Assembly (NCBI GenBank): GCA_945861875.1
Contig: CAMAWC010000020.1
Coordinates: 1 to 49,057 of the forward strand
DNA length: 49,057 bases
Direction of reading: 5' to 3'
DNA from: Bordetella parapertussis
GTDB taxonomy: Bacteria > Pseudomonadota > Gammaproteobacteria > Burkholderiales > SG8-39
This document shows, in pieces, positions 37,664 to 46,184 of the stretch. How positions within the stretch are numbered: the stretch's first letter is position 1; every line of letters starts with the position of its first letter. A program made the position numbers and the translations under genes. The notes beneath the pieces are model-generated. The model did not search any database. It was not told where the DNA came from and worked only from the letters and a program-made list of their open reading frames with translations.

Positions 37664-38104
37664 ATGGCCCTGACGGCGCTGGCGCAAAAAGTGGGAGAAC
37701 TGCTGTACGCGCAGGACGACTGTTCGCGCGCTCTTGGCATCGAGTTGCTGGAAATCAAACCCGGATTCGCCAGAATGCGCATGAAAATTCGCGCCGACAT
37801 GGTCAACGGCCACAAGACCGCCCATGGCGGCATGATCTTCACTCTTGCCGACTCAAGCTTTGCCTACGCCTGCAACAGTCACAACCAGCGTGCCGTGGCT
37901 GCCGGTTGCAGCATCGAATTCCTGCGCGCCGCGCAATCGGACGAGATCCTCACCGCAACCGGCGTCGAGCAAAGCATCATCGGCCGGCACGGCATCTATG
38001 ACGTCCGCGTCGAAAACCAGGACGGCGAAACGGTGGCATTGTTTCGCGGAAAGTCGACGCGTATAAAAGGCCAGTTCATCGCAGAGGACGGTGCCGGGCA
38101 ATGA
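37664..38104 (+). CDS. paaI: Hotdog-fold acyl-CoA thioesterase PaaI
   Basis: 146 residues. The PaaI signature is VNGHKTAHGGMIFTLADSSFAYACNS, with the catalytic Asp in LADSSF and HGG at the substrate pocket, and GRHGIYDVRVENQDGE near the end. PaaI hydrolyses hydroxyphenylacetyl-CoA and similar thioesters, freeing CoA when the phenylacetate pathway stalls. Begins 3 bp after paaG, so they are one operon. The next gene starts close behind or overlaps its end, depending on start choice. Confidence 0.92.
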   Translation: MALTALAQKVGELLYAQDDCSRALGIELLEIKPGFARMRMKIRADMVNGHKTAHGGMIFTLADSSFAYACNSHNQRAVAAGCSIEFLRAAQSDEILTATGVEQSIIGRHGIYDVRVENQDGETVALFRGKSTRIKGQFIAEDGAGQ

Positions 38105-38153
38105 CCGGCGTTCCGCTCGTCCCGAATACGCGGCACACCCGTACCAAGCCGCA

Positions 38154-39596
38154 GTGAAAAAACTTGCGGTCGCGCGCTTCTGGTTCCAGGGCAACGCCTT
38201 CAGCCCGCTGCCGACCACGCTCGAATCCTTCCGTATGAGGCAATGGCAGGAAGGCGCCGAAGCGCTCGCCGCCGCGCGCGGCACCGATACCGAACTCGCC
38301 GCAGTGGGCGAGTTCGCCGACGCCCATGCGGACTGGGAAGTTACGGTATTGCGCTGTGCAGCCGCGCTGCCGGCCGGTCCGCTTGACGAAGCGCTGTTCG
38401 GGCGAATACGCGATGAGATCTGCACCCCCCTCGCCGAACAAGCTTGGGACGCCGTCTACCTGTGCCTGCACGGCGCCGCCATCACCAGCGAGCGTACGTC
38501 GCCCGATGTCGACCTGCTGCGCGCGGTGCGCCAGACCATTGGCGATACGCCACTGGCGGCCAGTTTTGCGTTGCACGCGAACATTAACCCCGAGATGGCC
38601 GAACTGCTCGATTTTTCCAGTGGCGTGCGGTCCGACGCGCCCTCCGCTTTGCGCGAAACCGCGGCGCGCACCTTGCGCCAGTTGAGCGCCCTCGCCGCGG
38701 GTAGGTCAAAGCCACATTGCGCCATCGTTTCAACCGGGATGGTTCTCTCCAGCCACCACATGGGCACCGGCGATGAACCGATGGCCACGCTGCTGCAAGG
38801 GGCGCGCGACCTCGAGCATGACGGCGCGGTGGAGGTATCGCTGTTTGGCGGCTTCCCCTATGCCGACAGCCCGCATTGCGCCGCCAAGGTGATGGCGTGG
38901 GCGCAAAGCGAAACAATCGCGCGACAGTCCGCGACGAAACTGGCCAACGCATGGCGGCAGAAAAAACAGGCCTTTCGCACCGCCCTTCCCGGCCCCAACG
39001 CCGCACTCGCATTGGCGCAAAAGGCCCCCGCCGGACTGGTTGCGATCACCGACTCCGCCGACAACCCGGGTTCGGGCGGCGCCGCCGATTCGACCAGCCT
39101 GTTCCGCGCGCTGCTTGACCTCAGGTGCCCGGAACCCGCAGTGTTTGCCTTGTTCACCGACGCAGCGCTGGTGGCGCAGGCGCAAAACGCCGGCCTGGGG
39201 GCGACATTCCGGGCGCAAATCGGCGCAATCACCAGCCGGGACTATGGCGCCAGGGTTGACGCATCCGCGCGTGTGTTGCGCCTCACCGACGGGTATTTTC
39301 GTAATCGCGGTCCGCTGGAGTTCGGGGCAAAGGTGAGCCTCGGTGCCAGCGCCGTGCTTGAGGTCGGCGGAGTGAAGACCATCGTCACCAGCCATCGCGC
39401 GCCGGCCGATGACCCGGCATTCTTCGAGCTACACGGAATCGACCTCGGCGCAACCCGGTTGTTGTGCGTAAAAGCCAAGAACCGCTTTCGCGCCGCCTTT
39501 GCGCCGCTGTGTGTGCAGATCATCGCCTGCGATGCACCCGGACCGGCCACAGCAGACCTGCGTGCGCTGCCGTTTCACAACGTGCGCATGCGTTAA
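38154..39596 (+). CDS. M81-family (MlrC-like) protein with apparently degenerate metal site
   Basis: 480 residues from a GTG at 38154 that gives MKKLAVARFWFQGNAFSP, the family opening; a GTG at 38091 overlaps paaI and is less likely. Family landmarks kept are LHGAAITSERTSPDVDLL, LHANINPEMAEL and DNPGSGGAADST (about 300). In typical members the corresponding sites read HETNTF, DLHANV and YPHxD and supply metal ligands. Here they read FQGNAF, ALHANI (Ala139) and a segment without His (GVRSDAPSAL). MlrC cleaves linear peptides such as linearised microcystin. This copy may be inactive as a metalloprotease or have another role. Likely co-transcribed with paaG-paaI. Confidence 0.8.
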   Translation: MKKLAVARFWFQGNAFSPLPTTLESFRMRQWQEGAEALAAARGTDTELAAVGEFADAHADWEVTVLRCAAALPAGPLDEALFGRIRDEICTPLAEQAWDAVYLCLHGAAITSERTSPDVDLLRAVRQTIGDTPLAASFALHANINPEMAELLDFSSGVRSDAPSALRETAARTLRQLSALAAGRSKPHCAIVSTGMVLSSHHMGTGDEPMATLLQGARDLEHDGAVEVSLFGGFPYADSPHCAAKVMAWAQSETIARQSATKLANAWRQKKQAFRTALPGPNAALALAQKAPAGLVAITDSADNPGSGGAADSTSLFRALLDLRCPEPAVFALFTDAALVAQAQNAGLGATFRAQIGAITSRDYGARVDASARVLRLTDGYFRNRGPLEFGAKVSLGASAVLEVGGVKTIVTSHRAPADDPAFFELHGIDLGATRLLCVKAKNRFRAAFAPLCVQIIACDAPGPATADLRALPFHNVRMR

Positions 39597-39628
39597 GCAA
39601 GACCGCCGCGCGGGCGCTCAGCCTGTAT

Positions 39629-39979
39629 TCAGGAAGCGCAGCCCTTGTTAATCTGTTTATCCAGCTCGATGCGCCGGCTCTCCAGGTCCTTGGCCGCCTG
39701 CCCGGTCGGCCCGGCCTTGATGCGTTTTTGCACATCATCCATGTCACTGGTCCAGTTGTCGCACCTGGCTTGCTGGGCCGCACGATCCTTGTCGGCCTGT
39801 GACTTCTGCGGCGCGCTGGTTGATGTCACCGCCGGCTTGGCCGCCGGCTGCGCCGCCTCGGTCTTCGGTCCCTCGCAGGGTCGCTCCTGGAAGACATTGC
39901 CGCAGCGATACATCGTCTTCTGCGCCAGCGCCGCGCCGCCGCCCGCGGCCAAAACCAGCATCAGCATCCATCGGAGCAT
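39629..39979 (-). CDS. Small secreted Cys-containing protein (DUF4124-like)
   Basis: 116 residues. Signal peptide MLRWMLMLVLAAGGGAALA is cleaved before QKTMYRC. A short Cys pair block (YRCGNVFQERPC) resembles the DUF4124 core, followed by a low-complexity Ala/Pro/Lys linker and a charged helix with RCDNWTSDMDDVQKRI, ending in GCAS. The four cysteines suggest two disulfides in the periplasm. Function unknown. It is convergent with the M81-family gene. Confidence 0.75.
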   Translation of the reverse strand: MLRWMLMLVLAAGGGAALAQKTMYRCGNVFQERPCEGPKTEAAQPAAKPAVTSTSAPQKSQADKDRAAQQARCDNWTSDMDDVQKRIKAGPTGQAAKDLESRRIELDKQINKGCAS

Positions 39980-40190
39980 AACCGCCCTCCCAAGCTTGTG
40001 AATGGGTAAGTGTGCCTACCTTGGGCACATTCTACTGTAGGTGATTTCCATGGCAAGGCCTGCCAATAAGCCGGCACACAGGGGCCTCCCATTGCGAGTT
40101 CGGAAAACATTCATCGAAACAGTCGCGCCGACTGGGTTAGCGGCGCCCTCAAACCCAGTCCACCTTGTTGAAAATATCAGCGCTCGAAAA

Positions 40191-40241
40191 CTTGCTTGCG
40201 TCTTGCGTCTTGTGTCTTGTGTCTTGTGTCTTGTGTCTATT
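40191..40241. repeat. Heptanucleotide microsatellite (TCTTGTG)n
   Basis: Five contiguous 7-bp units at 40201-40235 (first TCTTGCG, then four TCTTGTG), with degenerate half-units on both sides. The TAG stop of the glycosyltransferase (40237-40239, minus) sits at its edge, so changes in unit number would alter only the 3' untranslated part. The rest of 39980-40236 shows no gene. Confidence 0.85.
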
Positions 40242-42591
40242 GGACGTTACACCATTGCGTCCACATGCCTCGCAGCGCAGCTTCAAAATGCCGCGCAAAT
40301 CTTGTTGAATCGAAGAGTGGTGATGTCAGCACTTTTTGACGCAATTCCCTGCGAAGGACCGCCAAATGGCGAAGATCGCCAACATGCAACACAGCTCGTC
40401 TGACATAGTCATCCGCATCCACGCTGATCCAATCGGGCAACCCCGCATTGGCCAACAAGCCCAATCCCTGCCTGGAAACCAGGCGGTCTCCCGCTAAAGT
40501 CAGCACCGGCACCCCCATCCACAGCGCCTCTGCACTGGTGGCGCCGCCAGTAAATGGAAAGGGGTCAAGCGCGATATCTACCCGGTTGTAGGCGGCCAGG
40601 TACTGCGCTCGAGGAGATGCACCCTCCAATACCAAGCGGTGGCCACCGATGCCATGAGCGGCAAAACGACTGATGACACTTTGTTGGACTGAGGTTTGGC
40701 TCAATCGCCAGGATTTGAGAAGCAAACGACTTTCTGGTACCAAAAGCAGTATTTGCGACCAAAGCGCAACCACCGCATCGTTCATCTTGGTCAGATTGTT
40801 GAAGCACCCAAAAGTAACGTATCCATTGTTCAAAGCGGGTAGTTCGGATACCGCCACTTCCACCTCCGGCGGCGCAAAGCAGAGTCGCGTTTCCGGAAGC
40901 CGCCACACTTTTTCCGTGAAATAAGCTTCTTCCGATTTCGGCAACGTCCAGGGGTCGGCGATGAAATAGTCTATTTCCGCCACCCCCGTGGTAGCAAAAT
41001 AGCCGAGCCAGGATACCTGCACCGGGGCGGGTTTCCAGGCGAACATCGGCAGACGATTATGTGCGGTGTGTCCAGAGAGGTCGATCAGGATATCAATACG
41101 ATCTTCTCGTATTCGCCGGGCCAGGTGTTCGTCGGAAAGCCCCACCGCCGAATACCATCCACGGCAGCAACCCTTGATCCTTTCCGTCAGCGCATCGGTG
41201 CGGTAATGACTCGGATAGGCGAAGAGTTCGATGCGATCAGAAAAATGGGATGCCAGCGCACCCACGATACCTTCAACAAAGTAACCGACAGGATGGCTTT
41301 GAAAATCACCGGAAACCAAACCCACACGCAAACATCGTTCCCCCACGGGACTGTTTTCCCACGCCCGGCAAGTGGCGGCTCGTCGCGCGACGAGGTGGCC
41401 ATAACCACGTGCATCGGACATTAGCAATTCCGCGGGTTGATCGGACCGAAAAGAATGCAGAAAAAGCAGATTGCTGTGCGCATCCGCATACTCCGGGCTA
41501 ACCTCCAATGCCCTGCGATAGCTCGCCATGGCATCATCCAGGCGCCCCGACTCCTGCAAGGCAATGCCCAGGTTATTGTGTGCTTCGGCGTAATTCGGAT
41601 TGATCCCCACGGCCCGGCGATAGCTTGCCACGGCCTCATCAACTTGCCCTGACTCCATCAACGCAATGCCCAGGTTGCCATGCGCTTCGGCGTAATTCGG
41701 GTTGATCTCCACGACCCGGCGATAACTTGCCACGGCCTCATCAAATCGCCTTGAATTTATCAAGGCAATGCCCAGGTTATTGTGCGCTTCGGCGTAATCC
41801 GCTTTGATCCCGACGGCCCGGCGATAGCTTGCTACGGCCTCATCAAGTTGCCCTGACTCCAGCAAGGCAACGCCCAGGTTATTGTGGGCTTCGGCGTGAT
41901 TCGGATTGATCTCCACGGCCCGGCGAAAACTTGCCGCGGCCTCATCCCGGCTCCCTGACCGCGTCAAGGCGATGCCGAGGCTGAAGTGCGCTTCGGCAAA
42001 ATTCGGTTCGATCGCCAAGGCGCGCCGATAGCTTGCCACGGCCTCATCCCGGAGACCGGACTCCATCAAGGCATTACCAAGGTTGCCGTGCGCTTTAGCG
42101 TAATTCGGTTCGATCGCCAAGGCGCGCCGATAACTTGCCACGGCCTCATCCAGGCGACCGGACTGCATCAGGGCATTGCCCAGGTTACTGTGCGCTTTGG
42201 CGGAATTCGGTTCGATCGCCAAGGCGCGCCGATAACTTGCCACGGCCTCATCCAGACGGCCTAACTTCTTCAAGGCCACACCCAGGTTGCTGTGTACTTC
42301 AGCGTCCCCAGGCAATAACTCCGCCGCCTTTTGCATCGCCAGCAGCCCCTGCTTCGCCTGGACCTGCAGCGAGGCGGCATATAGCTTCCAAACCAAACCC
42401 GAGTCCGGATACCTGGCGACTAGCGAGCCCGCCCTTTGCTCCAGTTCGACGTATCGTCCAGCGTTGAACAAAGCGACAAGTTCGATGAATTCGGGTTGCG
42501 GTAACGCGCCACCTTGCTTTTCCACTCGCCGCCCGGAAGCCGATGCAATTTGCCGCCTTGGTGGCGATATTGCCGGTCTTCGGTGCTTCAT
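40237..42591 (-). CDS. TPR-domain O-GlcNAc transferase-like (SPINDLY/OGT, GT41) glycosyltransferase
   Basis: 784 residues. The N-terminal region (about 30-95) is followed by eight near-identical 34-residue TPR units of the type AEAHNNLGIALxESGRLDEA (about 95-375), then the GT41 catalytic region (about 410-780). Motifs there are VGLVSGDFQSHPVGYFVEG, DILIDLSGHTAHNRLPMFAW, APVQVSWLGYFATTG, FGCFNNLTKMND and DPFPFTGGATSAEALWMGVPVL. Such enzymes transfer a sugar from a nucleotide donor to Ser/Thr of proteins; bacterial targets include flagellins and adhesins. An AGGGAG ribosome site precedes the ATG. Acceptor and sugar unknown; no partner protein is adjacent. Confidence 0.92.
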   Translation of the reverse strand: MKHRRPAISPPRRQIASASGRRVEKQGGALPQPEFIELVALFNAGRYVELEQRAGSLVARYPDSGLVWKLYAASLQVQAKQGLLAMQKAAELLPGDAEVHSNLGVALKKLGRLDEAVASYRRALAIEPNSAKAHSNLGNALMQSGRLDEAVASYRRALAIEPNYAKAHGNLGNALMESGLRDEAVASYRRALAIEPNFAEAHFSLGIALTRSGSRDEAAASFRRAVEINPNHAEAHNNLGVALLESGQLDEAVASYRRAVGIKADYAEAHNNLGIALINSRRFDEAVASYRRVVEINPNYAEAHGNLGIALMESGQVDEAVASYRRAVGINPNYAEAHNNLGIALQESGRLDDAMASYRRALEVSPEYADAHSNLLFLHSFRSDQPAELLMSDARGYGHLVARRAATCRAWENSPVGERCLRVGLVSGDFQSHPVGYFVEGIVGALASHFSDRIELFAYPSHYRTDALTERIKGCCRGWYSAVGLSDEHLARRIREDRIDILIDLSGHTAHNRLPMFAWKPAPVQVSWLGYFATTGVAEIDYFIADPWTLPKSEEAYFTEKVWRLPETRLCFAPPEVEVAVSELPALNNGYVTFGCFNNLTKMNDAVVALWSQILLLVPESRLLLKSWRLSQTSVQQSVISRFAAHGIGGHRLVLEGASPRAQYLAAYNRVDIALDPFPFTGGATSAEALWMGVPVLTLAGDRLVSRQGLGLLANAGLPDWISVDADDYVRRAVLHVGDLRHLAVLRRELRQKVLTSPLFDSTRFARHFEAALRGMWTQWCNVQ
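41480..42300 (-). repeat. Tandem 102-bp repeats encoding eight TPR units
   Basis: The segment CTTGCCACGGCCTCATC and its surroundings recur every 102 bp on the plus strand. Units differ by few bases and group in a 5' set (RALAIEPN) and a 3' set (RAVGINPNYAEAHNN), a sign of recent unit duplication. Copy number is likely to vary between strains. Confidence 0.85.
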
Positions 42592-43018
42592 TGTTTCTCC
42601 CTAATGAGGAGGATGGGTGGGCCATCCGAAAGCGCAAGAGTACTTCACCGCGAAACAACATTACCAGACTCTAGCCGGCTGCCTGCAAACTGGTCCAAGT
42701 CACTTACACTTTCTCACAGCAAATCGGGCTGACCTAACCGATGGCACCAAGGGGCGTGCGGTTCCAAGGCAGCGGGCATTGAACCGGAATACCTCAATAG
42801 CGAGGATCGTTGCCCCTGCACCCATTCCATGCTTTGCGACCTGATTCGCCTTTCTCCAAAGCACTTGCTGTCACCTGATCTTCCGCCACTTCGCCACCAA
42901 CGGCGAGGGTGGGGCTACAATCAAGGCGAAACAATTGGGGTAGTCTTGTCGCGCGAAATGGGGTGGGACTGATTTTGCCCGCGTTTCTTCTTCTGTCATT
43001 CAAAACGAGGGAAAAATA
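42592..43018. other. Gene-poor region at the edge of a lower-GC segment
   Basis: 427 bp with no gene I can support. The base composition is less GC-rich than the core. A TACAAT -10-like box lies near 42913 on the plus strand, possibly for the following Bug-type genes. Confidence 0.5.
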
Positions 43019-43117
43019 ATGAACATCACCACCTGTAAAGCCATCTACCAGTGTTGCCTGGCAGTTTTTCTGGTGTTGCCGACAATGCACCCGGCCGCCG
43101 CACAGGGTTACCCTTAG
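43019..43117 (+). pseudogene. Signal-peptide remnant of a Bug/TctC-type protein
   Basis: A 32-codon frame, MNITTCKAIYQCCLAVFLVL... ending AAAQGYP then TAG. It has a good ribosome site (GAGGG), a complete Sec signal and stops at the exact point where a Bug mature protein would begin (AQGYPSKPVR in relatives; AQSYPSKAVR in the intact gene 68 bp downstream). Most likely the head of a Bug gene whose body is lost. Confidence 0.6.
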
Positions 43118-43184
43118 CCCCCTCTGCGACACCGAAAACTGTTATTCACGCGACGATAAGTCTGAAATCAGAAGGAGCAGTTAA

Positions 43185-44150
43185 ATGGCGTCAATTCGCT
43201 CGAAAATCGCCGTACTAGCGTTCGCTCTTGTGACGGCCGCAACCGCTTTCGCTCAATCCTATCCGAGCAAGGCGGTAAGGATAATTGTTCCTTTCCCTGC
43301 CGGGGGCGGAGTTGATTCGGTGGCCCGGACAGTTGCGCAGAAACTGTCCGAAAATATCGGCCAACCGGTCATCATTGACAACCGCGGCGGAGCGGGTGGG
43401 TCAATTGGAACGGAGGCAGTGGCGCGTTCCGCTCCAGATGGCTATACGCTGTTGTTCACCACTCACGGCCATACAATTCAGCCGAGCCTACAGAAAGTTC
43501 CCTGGGATCCGGTTCGGGATTTCTCACCCGTAATACAGGTGCTTACTTTTTCGTTCCTCATCACAGTCCATCCTTCCGTACCGGCAAACTCACTCAAGGA
43601 GCTTATCGACTACGCCAAAGTCAATCCGGGCAAGTTGAGCTATGGATCTTCGGGTACGGGAGGGCCGATTCATTTCGCTGTAGAAATGTTCAAGAGCATG
43701 GCGGGGGTGGACATCATCCACGTGCCGTATAAAGGCAACGGGCCTTTGACAACTGCACTTATCACCGGCGAAGTCCAAATGTCGATGGATGCGATGGGAG
43801 TTTCGTTGCCCCAGATGCGGGCAGGAAAACTGCGTGGATTGGCAGTGTCAGGCCCGAAACGGTGGCCCCCGCTGCCCGATATGCCAACGATAGCCGAAGC
43901 CGCGATTCCAGGCTTTGATCATTTGGGGTGGCATGGCATCGTCGCACCCACCGGCACTCCGAAAGAGACCGTCGCTTATCTGAATCGAGAACTGGTGAAG
44001 GTGCTGTCCTCACGCGAAGTCCGCGAGAGAATCATGGGGCTCGGATACGATCCGACCACTACGACGGTCGATGAGTTTGCCGATATCATCAAACGGGACC
44101 AGGCGAGATACCTGAAAGTCATTAAAGAATCGGGAATCCGTGCGGAGTAA
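43185..44150 (+). CDS. Bug/TctC-family tricarboxylate-type solute-binding protein
   Basis: 321 residues. Signal peptide ends TAATAFAQ, then SYPSKAVRIIVPFPAGGGVD, IIDNRGGAGGSIGTEAVARS, the GSSGTGGPIHF pocket and HVPYKGNGP. AGAAGGAGCAG precedes the ATG as ribosome site. Codon choice and base composition are visibly less GC-rich than for the two Bug proteins at 226 and 21734, so it was probably acquired with its neighbour. It is followed by an aldo/keto reductase 61 bp downstream, which suggests that uptake and oxidation or reduction of one compound are linked. Confidence 0.92.
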   Translation: MASIRSKIAVLAFALVTAATAFAQSYPSKAVRIIVPFPAGGGVDSVARTVAQKLSENIGQPVIIDNRGGAGGSIGTEAVARSAPDGYTLLFTTHGHTIQPSLQKVPWDPVRDFSPVIQVLTFSFLITVHPSVPANSLKELIDYAKVNPGKLSYGSSGTGGPIHFAVEMFKSMAGVDIIHVPYKGNGPLTTALITGEVQMSMDAMGVSLPQMRAGKLRGLAVSGPKRWPPLPDMPTIAEAAIPGFDHLGWHGIVAPTGTPKETVAYLNRELVKVLSSREVRERIMGLGYDPTTTTVDEFADIIKRDQARYLKVIKESGIRAE

Positions 44151-44211
44151 TCGAACGGGTCACTAACCGAACATCTAAGAGACGCAGTAGCGAGACACAT
44201 TGAGAACACCC

Positions 44212-45231
44212 ATGAACTATCGATCATTCGGACGCACGGGCATGCTGGTGTCGCCTTTGTGCGTCGGCACGTTCAATTTTTCGAACCCCACCCCCGAAGA
44301 CGAAGCGTTTGCGATAGCGAGGCGTTCGTACGAAGCGGGCATCAATTTTTTCGATACTGGCAGCAACTATAATGCGGGAGAAAGTGAACGGATACTTGGG
44401 CGGGCCATCGCAAAAATAGGCGGCCGAGACCAGTTTATCATCGGCACAAAGGCCCATTTTCCGACCGGTACGGGACCCAATGATTGGGGCAATTCCAGAC
44501 GCTATCTTCTTCGTGCATGCGAGGATTCGCTAAAGCGCCTGGGAACAGACTACATCGATTTGTTTCAGGTTCATCGACCTGTGTTCGACATTCCTCAGGA
44601 CGAAACCCTCGGGGCGCTTGATGACCTCGTCCGGCAAGGCAAGGTCCGCTATATCGGCTGCTCTACTCACCCTGCCTGGAAAGTGATGGAAGCGCTCATG
44701 GTGAGTGAATCGAATGGGTTCGCGCGTTACATCTCGGAACAGCCACCTTATAACCTGCTGGATCGTCGAATTGAGAACGAACTGATACCGATGTGTCAGT
44801 CGCATGGCTTGGCCATCATTCCGTATGCCCCGCTCGCACAGGGTGTGTTGAGCGGACGATACGCGGACGCCAACAAGTTCCCCCCGGATTCTCGAGCCGC
44901 GCGCTTGGGGGGAATCTATGCGGGGCGCGTCAATGCAGCAGGGGTGGCAATTGGCAAACAATTTGCAGAGCTTGCCGCGAACTATGGCATGACCGCACCG
45001 CAACTGGCTCTGCTTTGGGCAAAGGATCAGCCGGGAGTCACCTCGCCGATTTTTGGTCCCAGAACACTTGAGCAGTTGGAGGAAATACTACCTGTTCTCG
45101 ATATGGCGCTTTCCGGGGAGTTGCAGGAGGCATGTGACCGATTGGTTCCGCCGGGGACCGCTGTCGTAAATTTCCACAATAGCGTCCGATGGTTGAAGCA
45201 GCGGGTCGATTGGGGTGTACCACTCACATGA
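44212..45231 (+). CDS. Aldo/keto reductase
   Basis: 339 residues, (beta/alpha)8 NADPH-dependent reductase. The catalytic tetrad is complete: Asp48 and Tyr53 (FFDTGSNYNAGESE), Lys80 (IIGTKAHF) and His121 (DLFQVHRP). The cofactor-binding end is GVTSPIFGPRTLEQLEE. The pattern is that of the YghZ/Gpr-like AKR branch. The ATG at 44212 is used, though a TTG at 44200 is in frame. It lies in the lower-GC segment together with the Bug gene upstream. Substrate unknown; aldehydes or ketones are likely. Confidence 0.92.
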   Translation: MNYRSFGRTGMLVSPLCVGTFNFSNPTPEDEAFAIARRSYEAGINFFDTGSNYNAGESERILGRAIAKIGGRDQFIIGTKAHFPTGTGPNDWGNSRRYLLRACEDSLKRLGTDYIDLFQVHRPVFDIPQDETLGALDDLVRQGKVRYIGCSTHPAWKVMEALMVSESNGFARYISEQPPYNLLDRRIENELIPMCQSHGLAIIPYAPLAQGVLSGRYADANKFPPDSRAARLGGIYAGRVNAAGVAIGKQFAELAANYGMTAPQLALLWAKDQPGVTSPIFGPRTLEQLEEILPVLDMALSGELQEACDRLVPPGTAVVNFHNSVRWLKQRVDWGVPLT

Positions 45232-45278
45232 CCGGGCGCATTTTTTCGCGTCGGTGCCAACGATAGCAGCAAACTCGG

Positions 45279-45830
45279 CAGAAGCAGCGCCTTGTGAATG
45301 CCTGCCCCGCCGAACTTCGCGCTCTTGTCCGCGCCGCCCTGCTTACAGGTGCGCGCCGTGGCGAACTGGCCGCGCTGACCGTTGCAGACGTGAACCTCAA
45401 GACGGCGCAGATTTATATTGCGGAATCGAAGTCAGGCAAGCCGCGCCATGTGCCGTTAAATCCTGAAGGCTTGGCACACTTCCGCGACGTCCTTACCGGC
45501 AAGACCGGCGATCAATTGGTATTCACCCGCGAGGATGGCACGGCATGGGGACATAACTACCATGTACGCGCCCTCAAGGTGGCCTGCGAAGTGGCGAAGG
45601 TTATCCCGATGGTTTCCTTTCACGAGTTGCGCCACACATACGCATCACACCTTGCCAATGCTGGCGTCGATCTGCTCACCATATCCAAGCTGCTCGGGCA
45701 TTCGGACACGCGTGTAACGGCGAAGCACTACGCGCACCTTGCCGACAAGACGCTGGCGCTGGCCGTTACCAAATTGCCAAGCTTTGAGACAAGCGGGCAA
45801 CCCCTTGCCCTTGTAAGCATTTCCCGCTAA
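45279..45830 (+). pseudogene. Truncated tyrosine recombinase (C-terminal catalytic half)
   Basis: Only the catalytic half is left: RLVNACPAELRALVRAALL, TGARRGEL (Arg I), SKSGKPRHVPLNPEG, HELRHTYASHLAN and KHYAHLADK (Tyr nucleophile). All catalytic residues remain, but the N-terminal arm and core-binding domains present in the homologue at 46886 are missing. Similarity starts abruptly near 45279, preceded by an in-frame TAG at 45264. A GTG at 45294 keeps a 178-residue frame open. At DNA level it is close to the second integrase (long identical runs around the HELRH and KHYAHL blocks). Confidence 0.8.
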
Positions 45831-45839
45831 GTTATCAAA

Positions 45840-46184
45840 ATGGATATAATCCGCAGGAAGCCGATTATCTGGACGAGTGACAGCCGCGATGCGATACGGG
45901 ATTTTCCGGAGATTGCAAAGCAGCGCACTGGCCGCGAACTTGCCCGCGTGCAAGAGGGATTAGAACCGACCGACTGCAAGCCGATGGCATCTATCGGGCT
46001 TGGCGTATTCGAGATTCGGATTCGCGTTGAGGGCGCATTTCGGGTGATTTACGTGGCGAAGTTTTCTGAGGCCGTCTATGTGCTCCACGCCTTCCAGAAA
46101 AAGGCACAAAAGACGCCGAAGGCCGATATTGAACTGGCGCGCAATCGCTACCGAGCAATGCTGAGGGAAAGGAAACAACGATGA
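45840..46184 (+). CDS. RelE/HigB-family toxin (Gp49-like)
   Basis: 114 residues of the PF05973-type phage-derived Gp49/HigB toxins. Basic N-terminus (MDIIRRKPIIWTSDSRDAIRDFP), the beta-core LGVFEIRIRVEGAFRVIYVAKF and the C-terminal HAFQKKAQKTPKADIELARNRY, where the lysine-rich FxKK element is typical. These proteins are ribosome-dependent mRNA endonucleases. Stop and next start overlap as ATGA, giving toxin-first order as in higBA. It begins 9 bp after the integrase fragment. Confidence 0.9.
   Translation: MDIIRRKPIIWTSDSRDAIRDFPEIAKQRTGRELARVQEGLEPTDCKPMASIGLGVFEIRIRVEGAFRVIYVAKFSEAVYVLHAFQKKAQKTPKADIELARNRYRAMLRERKQR

Noticed and set aside
36854..37825. 323-codon minus-strand frame opposite paaG
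   Set aside because: Shadow of paaG, which carries the crotonase motifs on the plus strand.
40191..40241. CRISPR array or coding phase-variation tract
   Set aside because: The repeat unit is 7 bp without spacers and lies just after the stop codon, so it neither stores spacers nor shifts the reading frame.
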